DNA from: Nepenthes gracilis
Lineage: Eukaryota; Streptophyta; Magnoliopsida; Caryophyllales; Nepenthaceae
Assembly: GCA_033239525.1 (NCBI GenBank)
Contig: BSYO01000014.1
Span: forward strand, 7,110,536-7,174,535
Direction: 5' to 3'
DNA length: 64,000 bases
Position numbers and translations under genes: made by a program. The notes beneath the pieces were generated by a model. That model saw only the letters and a list, made by a program, of their open reading frames with translations, was not told where the DNA came from and did not search any database. Numbering within the stretch: the stretch's first letter is position 1; the number at the start of each line of letters is the position of its first letter. This document shows positions 22,370-33,349 of this stretch, piece after piece.

Positions 22370-22740
22370 AGGAATAACTCTATTGAGTAACCTTGTCTCC
22401 CATGACTTCTCCGATCATGTACCTAATTAAAAATTTCATCCTAAGGTGTGGGATCAAAATTACTACCCTAAACGTTGCTAAGCCCAATATAGCATTGTAA
22501 ATGAGAAAAGATCAACAATTAAAAAAGTTAGTTTATGGGAAGCCGTTTTTTGATAAGTTCCCAATGTAACTTCCAAATATACTATTTCATTTATTTAGAT
22601 TGGTTTGTTATTGAATCCGTATAGTGGTTCATCCGAAACTTCCATTTGATTGCTTTTTGGCCCCAATTTAGCAAATGTATCAAAATAAAGAATATTTCTT
22701 GACCTTCTATCATTAATGAAGACTTATTTCAGTTGATAGT
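22370..22740 (-). pseudogene. Element F protease
   Basis: Minus-strand reading: NILYFDTFAKLGPKSNQ, DEPLYGFNNKPI, EIVYLEVTLGTYQKTAS and LTFLIVDLFS, in the order of the Tat-type aspartic protease. The catalytic D(T/G)G motif has become NDRRS, so the active site is lost. Stops interrupt the later half. Confidence 0.75.
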
Positions 22741-23200
22741 TTTGAATTCTATTCGAAAAAAATACAGATATAAGAAGAAAATTATAATATGTAGAGATTG
22801 TATGTGTCATATTATCGTTATTAAAATTAATGATATCATCTACCCTTAATTTATATCTCTTATTAGAGGAAGCATTTTTCTAAATGATTTGGAGCTTTTC
22901 TACTAATAGGTTTGGTCAATACCGCGTTAATAACTCATGCCGCCATTTAGTTTATTAGTTTCTTAATCGACTCCTTGTCATTCTTTTTGTTAGGATTTTA
23001 CATATATTTATTATAGTCTCTTTTAAATTAGAGCCTCAATCTTCTTCTATAATATTCCATAGTCTTTATCATCATATTCCAGAGACTGATGGTATAAGTA
23101 ATATTTAGATTGATCACATCCTTTTGAGTTTTTAACTAGCTTGGGCAACTTTAGGAACTTTTCACTTTGAATCTTTATCAAAATATTTGTCCAAGTGTCA
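22741..23200 (-). other. Element F spacer between gag and protease
   Basis: AT-rich stretch where the gag-protease linker of F should lie; no motif recognised. Confidence 0.5.
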
Positions 23201-24530
23201 TTCGATGGTGTGAAGTTCAGCAGCTTATATTTTCTATGAACTCCTAACTCAATTCTTTGCTTCTTTCTATGATCCCTAGCAAAGGAATTATTGTCATTTC
23301 ACTTCTTCCCTCCTTCATTGGACCATCATCGATACTCATAATTTGAGCATTCTAGCCACTTTGACTCTGTTATAATGTAGGCCTAAGTGATAGTTTCTCT
23401 GGCTTATATTTTTTCACAAACACCTGACTTGATTTTTTGCTGCTTCTTGTGATTCCTACCAAAGGAATTATCGTCATTTCTCTTCTTCCGTCTACCATTC
23501 AACCATGGTCGATGCTCATAATCGAAGCATTCTGGCCACTTTGATTCTGTTATACTATAAGCCTGAGTAATAGTTTCTATCTCCAAGAAAATCTTGAAAT
23601 CTTATTGAACCGAATATTTTTTTAAAAAAATCACCCTGTTATTTTGTAACCACAAAGGCATATTGCTTCACCTTGTTGAACTTTGATAAGCCTCTTGCCT
23701 CAGTATTAAATCTGGCTAGAAAATATTTTAGGCTTTCGTTAGAAGCCTTTTAGATCTTAATGAGATGCCTAAGCTATTTTTCTTTCCTCTAATTGGAGGC
23801 AAATTGTGTAGGAACTTGTCTACTAGTTTCTAGAAAACCAAATTGAATTTGATTCTAACATATAGAACCAAATTCTTACGTCTCCTTCAAAGTTAAAGGA
23901 AAATATAGACATAATAGGGCGCCCTCAGATTTTGAAAGCCGAACAATGTCTGAAAGTGGTCCAAATGATTCATTAGTTCAGTAATTCCATCATAGCTCCA
24001 TATTGACATTTTAAATTTATAGAGGAGTTGATATCTCTTTATCTCTAAGGTGAAAGGTGTACTACTTAGTTTGGACATTTGTCTAATAGTATTTTCCCCG
24101 AAAATCTGCTATTTAATTTTTTATTCTTTCCTCCACTCTCATCATGGAGGCTATTTTTTTGATGTAGAGAAATTTTATCAATTCCAAATAATTAATAGAT
24201 ATATCATATATCTACATAACTAGAAGGGTTTTGGGGCATATTATTGCATGACCCTTCTTCTCAATTTGATAGGTGTCTAGAATCTTGACTATATTAAGGA
24301 TTCCATCACTTGGGACTCTCTTCCCTAGCATCAAAATTTATGCGTCCTTCGAGTGGGGAAGATAGAATGCAAATAGGTGTTTTAGGAGCCTCTGGAATCT
24401 TTGATTATAGGTGGGCACCCTTGAGACAATTTTCTTTCCTTTTGATCTCCTTCTTAAGGCTGATGTCTGTAAGTGGAGGACCTCCACCTTATAAATTTGG
24501 CTCTTAACTCTGTCCCATAAAGATTTCAAT
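23200..24530 (-). pseudogene. Element F gag
   Basis: Minus-strand reading at 24078-23893: PFTLEIKRYQ, then KFKMSIWSYDGITELMNHLD, matching the Tat-type gag core (PFT..I...P.P..FK.P....YDG..DP..H). Downstream segments are Lys/Asn/His-rich (NGRRKKRNDD). Many stops. This would be the capsid of the element. Confidence 0.7.
23215..23590. repeat. About 182-bp tandem duplication within element F gag
   Basis: Both units share CAAAGGAATTAT.GTCATTTC, ACTCATAAT..GAGCATTCT / GCTCATAAT..AAGCATTCT and CCACTTTGA.TCTGTTATA. The two copies have diverged at roughly one base in ten, so the duplication is old. Confidence 0.75.
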
Positions 24531-24829
24531 ATTATCGATATATCACTTATCTTGGTAGCTAGTCATCCAATGTTGGGATTAGATGATATGTGAGCATCCT
24601 TGTGGCAGCCATCCTTTGGGATGAAGCCACAAAATATAACATCCTTTAGTAGTTGGTTTGGTTATTTTGGTGCTCTCGTATTCACCATTTTTGCCTTGCT
24701 GATAGGGAAGAAAGTTTTCTAATTGATGTGACCTTGATTAGGTAGGAACAAATGGTTTAACCTCATTTACATAGACAACACGAATGATATGTAACTTAGA
24801 TCAGGATAGCTTTTCGAATAAAGTTGAAT
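24531..24829 (-). other. Element F 5' untranslated region
   Basis: Between the gag remnant and the 5' LTR of F. No primer-binding site could be recognised. Confidence 0.4.
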
Positions 24830-25283
24830 TCAATTTTTGAACCTTTAAATTCGGATCTTATATATCACAATATTTGACAAAATGTCAAAAGATACAAAAC
24901 TGGCTCTCCAAAATACCATTAGAAGTCCTAATCATAAATTTTTTAAAGAAAAGCAAAGATGATAAGAGAGTGATGAAGGAAAAGAAAGGAAGATTTGATA
25001 ATTAGAGGGTTTTGCTCTAAGATTTTTTGTGATTTTAAGTGTTTAGAAAGCTAGTATTCTGTACTTATTTTTCTAGTCATTTTTCCTCATCTCTCTTTGT
25101 TCATGAGAAATGGATGAATTAATAATCTTATTACTAATTAGCATACCCTTCCTAACAAAGTATGATTACATATTAATTAATGAGTTACATTTATTAGGAA
25201 TTAAATGGTCCAACTTTATATAAGTTTTCACTTTGATATCTAACTGTTGGGTATATTAACTATTTACTAGACCAAACTATTCA
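24830..25283 (-). repeat. Element F 5' LTR remnant (left part)
   Basis: Homologous by eye to 6290-6700 in the same orientation. Interrupted at 25284 by solo LTR B; ATTCA at 25279-25283 is the left target duplication of B. The rest lies after 31530. Confidence 0.6.
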
Positions 25284-27319
25284 TGTAATGACCCGAGCTT
25301 CCAAAATATGTTAATTAGGAGAAAGATGGGCTCCGTAGGGGTACTGATTTTCAAAATATGAGAAAAGATGAGTAATTAACTTAAAATAGGTGAATTAAAG
25401 TCAAAGAATATAGGAGGAATCGAATAAAAAAACCCAAAGAATTGAAATTGGTAAATCGAGAACCGAAATTGTAAACCAAGAAACGCTAATTCGTAAATAA
25501 GATTTTGAGCTTTAAATTATGATAATCATGGCCTATTAAAGTTATATAATCAAAATTAGTGTCCAAGGATGCAAAGAATTGTGTTGGAATGGTCAAAACG
25601 GGTGCCGGATGGCGAAAACGCAATGTTTATGTGCCGCAAGCTCGATGCTTGGTTGACGAGCGCCTGACCTACACTCGAGTACCGCTCAAGCATCGGTGAG
25701 GTGTGATTTTGCTCAAGGGACTGCTCGAGGATCACTCAAGGCAAGGCAAGGGTGGTGCATGGATACGAGGCGGGTGCTCAATGGGCACTCGAGCGCCCCA
25801 TCGAAAGCGGTTTTGCGAAGGGGAGCGCTCGAGGCGTGCTCGAGCACCCCGACGGATTTAAAAGGGGGAACATGTTTTCTTCATCTTCAGCCATTATGCG
25901 ATGATTCCAGCAGAGAACGGAGGGAGAGAAGAGGTAAAGGGAAAGAAAAGAAGAGGAATCCGATCGTTTTGCTCTGATCTGGGTAAAAATAATGGTAGAT
26001 CAGGCTCAGGCAAATTATTTTGAATGTTATATACTGTTTTTACAGTGTTTTAATATCTCTGAAACTGTATTTATACTCTAAAAGAATATTTCTCCATGTT
26101 CTGCAGCATATTTCTGTAAATTAATCGGAAAGATTTCATATTTACATATATATATACTGCAATATCGCTTTAATTTCATATAAATGCACGTGTTAGGTAT
26201 CCGTTTTATATTCGAAAGCTTGACCAAAACCCTAGATACGAAAATTAAAGATTTGGTGTTTTAAATCCATAGTTCTGCATGTTATTGTAAATTAACCGGA
26301 TAGATTTTATGTTTATGCATGTGTTTGATATCTGTTTTATGTCCGGAATATTTATCGAAATCCTAAGCATAAAAATGAAAGGATTTAATATTTAAAATCC
26401 ATAATTTCTGATATGTGATAGTTAATCTATAAAAGAGTAATGTTAATGTTATGATTTATAATTGAGAGATTTACACGGAACCACATTGTTAAGTTTCTAT
26501 GGATTTTTGGAGTATTTTGAAGGATTAATGGTAAAATCCTTACTGATTTCTGAAACTTGATGAGTTATAAGCTAAGAAAACGAGAGGAAAACTGTTTCCG
26601 ATACTGTGAATTAGGATCCAGGACTGATATACAGTCATGTGAGGTTCTCCAACATGCATTAGGATATTATGGTGGTAATCGAGGATAACTCTGTCCATGG
26701 AGTTACATTTGGTCCACTGTGAAGGAACGGATTTTTTTTTTGATTCCGTCATTCATAACACAATTGAAAATCCAAACTAAACCAATTAGGTGTAACATAG
26801 AATCTCAGATGCCATCTAGTACCCATATACTTTTAACCATAATAAGTATAGCGGAAGTTATTCTAACATTTGCGGAAGCATTCATATTCATTCCAAAATA
26901 TTCATTTCCAAGTACATAGCAAAAAATGTTTAACCATAGAAGTCCATCAAGTCATTACAATAATATTTCTTCAAAATAAGCTTCCAAGGTCTTTAATAAT
27001 CCTTCAGACAAGCTCTAATCACTCCAACTCATCAGGCACAAGCTCTAAAGTTTCATCTGTAGGGGGAAAAATTATAAAACAGTGAGCCGAGGCCCAGCAA
27101 GGTACATGCACATGAGTAGTAAAACGATGATGTAAAACGGTCATGTAACTGTGCATAAACAGAACGGTTAATCAGAATGTAGTCCAAGAAAAATAGAGAA
27201 AACATACCTTGATAGTTTATACTTCAGAAAACGGTAATCGGTACAGTAAACGGTAAATAGTAACATAACATATGAGTAATCGGATGCGATAAGCGGTGAT
27301 GTACATATCATAATATTTC

Positions 27320-27400
27320 ATATTCGATAATCGATACTTCATATTCGGTAATCGGTACTTCATATTCGGTAATCGGTACTTTATATTCGGTAATTGGTAT
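27320..27400. repeat. 21-bp tandem array
   Basis: About four copies of TTCATATTCGGTAATCGGTAC inside the minus-strand solo LTR, each differing by one or a few bases. Confidence 0.8.
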
Positions 27401-27539
27401 GGTAACATAATATATTAGTAAAACAGTAAACGGTACTTCATATCGTATCGGTAGATGATTATTCGGTATAGATACCCTGGTGGCCGAGGGAGCGAATAAT
27501 CGAGGATATATTGTGTTCACTCCACACAATCTAAGGCCG

Positions 27540-27981
27540 GTAACTGTCATGTGGGTATCCCATCTCACGGTATCGGTACGGTATGCCACCCGAAGGTAGG
27601 CCGGTAACGGTATCCCTCACGGGATCGGTACGGCGTGCCACCCGAACGTAGACCGGTAACGGTATCCCTCCTGTCCGTAATACCCCGAGGGCAAGGCGGA
27701 CCACAAATAACTCCATGGACAGAGTTATCCTCGTAATAGAAGTATCCCATCTCGAGGGATCAGAACAGAGTGCCATCCAAAGATCGGCCTATCATGTCAT
27801 ATATATCCCATATCGAGGGATATCTGTACTGTGTGCCACCCGAAGGTCGGCCTATCATGTCATATATATCCCATATCGAGGGATATCTGTACTGTGTGCC
27901 ACCCGAAGGTCGGCCTATTATGTCATATATATCCCATATCGAGGGATATCTGTACTGTGTGCCACCTGAAGGTCGGCCTAT
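27540..27981. repeat. 63-bp tandem array with diverged flanking units
   Basis: Units start TCGGCCTATCATGTC at 27784, 27847, 27910 and 27973 (exact 63-bp period) and contain CATATCGAGGGATATC, itself a near-palindrome. Older, shorter related units (GGTATCCCTCACGGGATCGG type) lie at 27540-27720. The array lies within the putative LTR intron, beside the conserved hairpin (27507-27531). Confidence 0.85.
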
Positions 27982-28089
27982 GTTCCTCCTTGCTTAATGC
28001 CCTTGAGGATAGGGCGGACCATGAATCGCTCCATGGACATAGCTATCCTCTATTACCACCGTAAGTTCTAAGGCCTCACCCGAGAACTT

Positions 28090-29225
28090 ACCTGGAGTTC
28101 ATTTTCTTCTTAAGGCCGGAGTTCTTTCTTTTAAAAGAGACCGTAGTGCTTTTGGGACGGAGTACTTTTTGGACGGAGTTCCTTTTGGACGGAGTGCCTT
28201 TTTACTCAAAGGGGACGGAGCTCATTTTCTCGAGGGACGGAGCTCATTTTCTCAAAGGACGGAGCTCATTTTCTTAAAGGCCAAAGTACTTTTGGAGGGA
28301 GTGCTTTTCGGACGGAGTACTTTTCACTCAAAGGACGGAGTACTTTTCAGACGGACTGCTTTTTACTGAAAGGACGAAGTGCTCAAGAAGCCGGAGTACT
28401 TAGAAAGCCGGAGTTCATTTTAGAGCCAGAGTTCTTTTTCCAACAAAAGGACGGAGTTCTTTTTGACAAAAGGCAGAGTTCAAAGGCCGGAGTTCATTTC
28501 CCTTTAAAGCCGGAGTTCATTTCATATTAAAGCCGGAGTTCCTTTTCTTTATTAAGGCCAGAGTTCTTTTTCTTTATTAATACCAGAGTTCTTTTTCTTT
28601 ATTAAGGCAGGAGTTCATTTTGGACGGAGTGCCTTTTGGAGTACTTTTTCATCAAAAGGACGGAGTACGTAAACTCAAAAGCCGGAGTTCTTTCCTTCAT
28701 AAAGGCGGAGTGCGTAAACTCAAAAGCCGGAGTTCTTTCTTTCATAGTGAACTAACTTAAAAACCGGAGTGTATTTTACATTAAGGCCAGAGTTCATTTT
28801 ACATTAAGGTCGGAGTTCATTTTAAATTAAGGCTGGAGTTCTTTTTAAAAGAGCCGGAGTTCAAGAAAAGCCAAAGTTCTTTTTCTTCAAAATGCCGAGA
28901 CTTTAGATAGTTTGGACGGAGTACTTTTAAAAAAGACGGAGCTCTTTTTGGACTGAGTACCTTCAAAAGGACGGAGCTCTATTTTGGACGGGGTTCTTTC
29001 AAAAGGACGGAGCTCTTTTTTCTTACGCAAAGCCGGAGCTCATTTTTTGTATATTAAGGTGGGAGTTCATTTTACATCAAGGGACGGAGCTCATCTTCTT
29101 ATGCAAAGCCGGACCTCATTTTTATATTAAGGCGGGAGTTCATTTTAAGGCCAGAGTTCTTTTGGAGTACTTTTTCATCAAAAGGACGGAGTTCTTTTTC
29201 TTAAACGGACGGAGTATTTTTTCTT
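28090..29225. repeat. Long degenerate minisatellite, CCGGAGTTCTTTTT type
   Basis: Dozens of imperfect 18-25 bp units built on GGACGGAGTTC or GCCGGAGTTC plus a T-rich spacer. The reverse complement matches the arrays in both LTRs of element C, so it marks one LTR family. Confidence 0.85.
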
Positions 29226-31525
29226 CAAAAATATGTAATTATCAGAGTTCGTATAATTTGACAGATAATCATACTTCAAGCAGAATAAAATCTATTATCC
29301 TGAGTGTCAATTTTTCTTTTAAGCATGCGATCAACATAACTGCATAAGGATATCAAATATACTTGCTTCGAGAACATGCATAATCTTAAAAACAATGGTG
29401 AGTACTTTTGAACTTAAAAACAGAGAGTGCATCCGCAAACATTCTTAAATCCGAACTTAAAGAGAGTGGCATCCGAGGTATACTTGCAATATATTCTTAA
29501 AGCATGAATTTAAAAGTATCGTCCGAAGTACACTTGCCTGAGAGTTGCCCAGTATCACTGTTTTGAAGCTTCACTTTCACTCCGTCTTTTCTGCTTGTAT
29601 TGGCTGTCAACTTCAGCCAACCGACGCTGGCTTTTTATAGAAGAGAGGTTTGGTAGGGTAAGTGGGGTAAATTACTTACTCCCGTACTTGTTTGCAGACG
29701 GTAGGTGGAAATAACTAGATTAGTTTACCTACTCCTTTTTGGTCGCCGCCTAGTTGGATTCTAACTGAAGTTTACTTTTGTCTTTAGTTCTATTAATTTA
29801 TTCCGGCTAACTGCTCCTTATTTATTGCCAATGCTGCCGGTCGACTCTCCAATTCCGGTTAACATCTCCAATTCCGGTCAACTTCCTCCTATTATTCACT
29901 CCGTCCATCACCTTTTCATAAACTTCGGATTTCTTTTCCTTGCATCCACAATTCTACTCCGGCTTTACCAACACACAAATCCAGACTTGATTTCAGCTTA
30001 AGTGAAAGGCCGGACTGCTTTTACACCAAGGAAGGACGGACTTCTTTTACGCTAAGAGAAGATGGACTTCTTTTTCCTCACACAAAGGCCACTCCGGTCG
30101 TCAGGCCACTTCGGCCTCACTTCACTCCGGCATCATGGGACACAAAATCATTCCTCCTTTCATGAATCACTCCAGCCTCATGAAATCACTCCAGATTTCA
30201 TCCTTATCAAAATACTCTAGTATTAAGTTGGGATATTTTCTTCCGATTTTTAGGCTTTTTGATTTTGGGATCTCACATCCACCCTTCCTCAGGGAGTTAG
30301 TTTCAGAGGGTAGAACTGTACATGATCCACCATCCTTCGGGAGGTATTTGTACATCATTCACCAACCTTTGGGAGGTAGTTGTATATAATCCCGCCAGAA
30401 GGGATATCCCTATACTAGTTACTGGCCTTGATTGTGTGCGTAGCACAATCTATCCTCGATTATTCGCTCCCTCAGCTAGTAGGGTACGCTAGGTGGGTCC
30501 CTAGGATATTTAACTAGAGTTTTTTGATGAAAGCAAGTGAGATTTGAAACTGTTTTATGAAATTGTTGCCTGTTTAAATAGAATCATGCTTTACTCCTAT
30601 TTTTCATAAACTACTTCTGTTCTTCTGATCTAATATTAACGTAGTTTTCTACCCTAATATATTTGTGTTATAACCTAAAAGCATGATTTATATTTCTCGA
30701 GACCTTTTTATATGGAAATTATACTTTCCTCATGATTATTGCACGTGTTTCTACTTATCTGCACATATGTTCTGCAAGAAAGCATAGATAATGATTTCTG
30801 AAGCCTGTTCACGTTAAATCATGCTTTTCTCATGCTTTTTATATATGTCCCTATTCTTTGACAGTTTCTAGAACCATCTGTATATATGTTCTATATGAGA
30901 TCATTATATTCTGCATGTTTTAGTACATTGTTGAGTTTCGGCTTACTATTTTACTTTTTTTTCCCTCTAGATAAGGATATTAAGAGGATACTGGAGGATC
31001 ACGCCTAATTAGAGATTAGCAAGGAAGATTCTGGAGCCTCGGTGAAGCCTTGAAGTAATCCTGAAGATTTGAAAATTCTAGCATTTTGCATGTAAATATC
31101 TAAATGGTGGACAAAATTATGTATTGATATTTATTACACATTTGAAATATGTTGGATTAATAATTATGCTTCTGTAGGTTTTTATAGTTGCTTCAACTAT
31201 TCTATTCTCGATATGTACAGGTCTTAGACGGCATCTCTTATATGTTTTATGATTTAGTGGATAGGATTATATTTGTGCCATGAATAAAAATAGCAAATCG
31301 ATGGTCCTGTGAATGCATGTTGTAGAAAAATTATGGTATAAATGGATTGTTGTGTGCATGTTTTGATTTGCTATATAGGTTTTGTACAGATTTATATTTT
31401 TGTTTAGCCCAATTTTATGGGATACTCAGCCCGTTTTTTCCTAGAACTTTAAGCGAGACTTGGGCTTCTGTTCCTATTCTGTAATGATGTAATTATTTGA
31501 GAACAACAAAATTCGTTCTATCACA

Positions 31526-31700
31526 ATTCATATCTCAATTCGTGTAATTGTTCATTAGGATTAATTATTCGTATTAATTAATTGATTGGCCACTTAGTAC
31601 ATTGATCTTTTATATTAATAACAATCCAACTATTTGGGTATTCCATAGTTTAGTCATTTAGTTGTATTAGTTGCTAATGTGGATCCAAAAACTCAACCGA
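31526..31700 (-). repeat. Element F 5' LTR remnant (right part), approximate
   Basis: Continuation of F's 5' LTR after solo LTR B, starting with the right ATTCA copy. AT-rich; the true outer end of F is not resolved and no target duplication was found. Confidence 0.35.
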
Positions 31701-31996
31701 TTCATCTCTTTTTATTGGTGTTTGTTTGCAAGCCACACAAATCAACAGTTCAAGTCAGTCTTACCTTACACTATATCCAATACTACTCCTATTTTAATTT
31801 TCAAGGTTTACAATTTGCCCAAACACTAGTAAACTAGTACAAGTCAAATCCAAAATTAGAGGTTCTATATGAGTCATACCGTTAATGATCCGACAAAGCC
31901 TTAAGTGAATAATGTTTGACCGTGTCATGTATAGCCTAACACTACAAGTTGTGCCATGCCAAGAGAAGGTGGCCAGCATGCCGTGCAAGCCCATGG

Positions 31997-32045
<49 letters not shown>

Positions 32046-32289
32046 TTGTAATTATCTTGAACCCTACCTCATTTTATGCACAATTCTCTACTTTGTCTCT
32101 CTTTTTACTCTCTCAAGGATTTAGAAAAAAATATTGTGATACTCGAATACTGATTATACAATATACTAATAGTGATTATGAAATATTAGAAACACAACCT
32201 ATCTATGATACTATTATTCCTAGTTTTGGCCATTTCCTAAAATATATTCCAGTAATGTATAATAACTTTTTAAAAGTAAATTAGGTAAC
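31701..32289. other. Spacer between elements F and G
   Basis: AT-rich DNA with no supported gene. Frames around the TA repeat translate to IYIYIY runs and are not genes. Confidence 0.55.
31998..32040. repeat. (TA)n microsatellite
   Basis: Uninterrupted TA dinucleotides for about 43 bases. Confidence 0.95.
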
Positions 32290-33326
32290 TGTTAAGAAAT
32301 GATAGTAATGGGTCTGGTAATACCATGGGCCGGCCAAACCCCAGGCCCAATCATTATTGTGAGAAGAGGCCCAACAAGTAATGGACAAAACTTCAAGAAG
32401 AAGATCAATCTAGTCCAACCCAAATGCCATTGTAGCAACTAACATAAGGCCCAGGTTGCAATGGGCCTAAGGCACACGTGTCAACAGCGCAAACGGCAAT
32501 GAAATCAGACTGACCAATTTGGAAGACTCTTAGCGAGGTAGGTAGCAAAATAATCAGAGCATATGCTTACGGTGGTCAGACCACACACACACCCTGCACT
32601 ATTGAAGCCTTCTGACGACAGGATCGGGGGGAGACCACACACGGCCCCCACACCAAAGCAAGGTGAAGCTCAACGAAGGTGGCTGCCATCAACACTCCAA
32701 TGGCTACCAAACCCAAAAATGACAACTGTCATGAACGTTGGCACCAAATCCTTATCTACGAAGCATTACAAATACCTCTCACCACTACAAGGTGTGGAGG
32801 GGGTTTCGGCTTGGGCAACATAAAAAAAGAGCACTACTCAAACCCTTAAGGCCCTTTTCGATCCAAAGAAACCCTTCGACCCCCCAGTGCTATGAAGGGA
32901 GAACCAAGCTCTTCCCCTCAAATACAACTTCTTCCCTAGTGAGCCACTCATCGAGTACGATCTTAGTGAGCCACCAGCCCTGTGCATCCAAGCAGGAGCC
33001 ATGACTTCCATCTCCCTAAGCCGCTTCCCGCCGAGCACACTACAGGAACCTAGTGCTCCTCTCACATCCTCTATATAAATACAGCTCTATATTCTTTGAC
33101 ATCCTCCTTACATCTTTATATCTCTTAGAAAAGATTTCTAACTTTAGTATCGGAGGATAAATCGAAAAGTAAGTCTTGTCGATTCTCTAACCTCTTACTT
33201 GTAGTTTGTGGTGCACAGATTCCAAGTTAGTAGAGACAGAGACTAGACCCGCTCTAATTCGACTCGCAACGAATGATTGGATAATTTCCTAATTCGTATC
33301 ATAACCTGGACACCAAGGGCGCATCA
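32290..33326 (+). repeat. Element G 5' LTR
   Basis: Begins TGTTAAGAAATG and ends GGGCGCATCA just before a primer-site-like sequence. Contains TATATAAAT at 33072-33080 and a transcript-leader-like region after it. Only one LTR is in the window, so the ends rest on the TG start and the primer site. Confidence 0.6.
33072..33080 (+). promoter_or_regulatory. Element G TATA box
   Basis: TATATAAAT about 250 nt before the LTR end, the common place in Tat-type LTRs. Confidence 0.6.
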
Positions 33327-33344
33327 TTGGCATCATCCGTGGGA
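33327..33344 (+). other. Element G primer-binding region
   Basis: TTGGCATCATCCGTGGGA resembles the TTGGCGCCGTCTGTGGGA sequence that follows 5' LTRs of many plant Tat elements, differing by a few transitions. The lineage assignment rests partly on this. Confidence 0.6.
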
Positions 33345-33349
33345 AAGTC

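Larger units (their letters stand above)
27057..29537 (-). other. Putative leader intron in the minus-strand solo LTR
   Basis: Minus strand: donor CTCAG|GCAAGT at 29537, branch-like CGGCTCAC, then TTTTTCCCCCTACAG, exon ATGAAACTTTAGAGC, which in the shared frame reads DETLELVPDELE-stop. About 2.5 kb because repeat arrays have expanded inside it. Exon 1 has a stop in that frame. Confidence 0.5.
26718..30277 (-). mobile_element. Minus-strand solo LTR in B, related to element C's LTR
   Basis: On the plus strand TGTGAAGGAAC...GGATCTCACA, 3560 bp, flanked by TCCAC (26713-26717, 30278-30282). Like element C's LTR it carries a long array of CCGGAGTTC / GAACTCCGG units, here reversed, and CCGGTCAAC-type motifs in U3 (29836-29882). 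TATA box TATAAAAAG at 29631-29639 (-). Confidence 0.92.
26010..30970 (+). other. Putative leader intron of solo LTR B (split by nested LTR)
   Basis: Donor CTCAG|GCAAAT, branch-like GGCTTAC, then TTTTTTCCCTCTAG. Net length about 1.4 kb after removing the nested LTR. Exon 1 frame (KNNGRSGS) joins to DKDIKRILEDHA-stop. Confidence 0.5.
25284..31525 (+). mobile_element. Solo LTR B, same group as element E's LTR
   Basis: TGTAATGACCC...CTATCACA flanked by ATTCA on both sides (25279-25283, 31526-31530). Without the nested minus-strand LTR and its duplicated TCCAC its length is 2677 bp, essentially that of element E's LTR (2676 bp). No internal region, so it arose by recombination between two LTRs. 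U3 contains GCTCGAGC-type motifs and TTTAAAAGGGG as TATA-like box. Confidence 0.93.
6290..31700 (-). mobile_element. Element F: old Tat-type Ty3/gypsy retrotransposon, nested host of A and B
   Basis: Read right to left: 5' LTR remnant (about 31.7-24.83 kb, split by solo LTR B), gag (24.5-23.2 kb), protease (22.74-22.37 kb), RT (22.1-21.75 kb, then 10.28-9.85 kb after element A), RNase H (9.2-8.93 kb), integrase (8.7-7.6 kb) and 3' LTR remnant. The lineage is inferred from Tat-style motifs: a TKFIRE-type RT start (here KTRFIREINYLDW), MKLNP-like YQIKLNPTKYIFG, and RNase H SDSQLVVNQV. Heavily decayed, with stops and indels in every domain. Outer boundaries are approximate because no terminal duplication was found. 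Confidence 0.75.

Noticed and set aside
27217..28064. Several long ORFs on both strands
   Set aside because: Created by 21-bp and 63-bp tandem repeats; repeat units whose length is a multiple of three keep frames open without coding.
27540..29225. CRISPR-like or satellite array
   Set aside because: Units are directly adjacent and degenerate with no unique spacers, in plant nuclear DNA inside an LTR.
31949..32284. 111-codon ORF across the TA microsatellite
   Set aside because: Long IYIYIY run from the dinucleotide repeat; no upstream or downstream gene structure.
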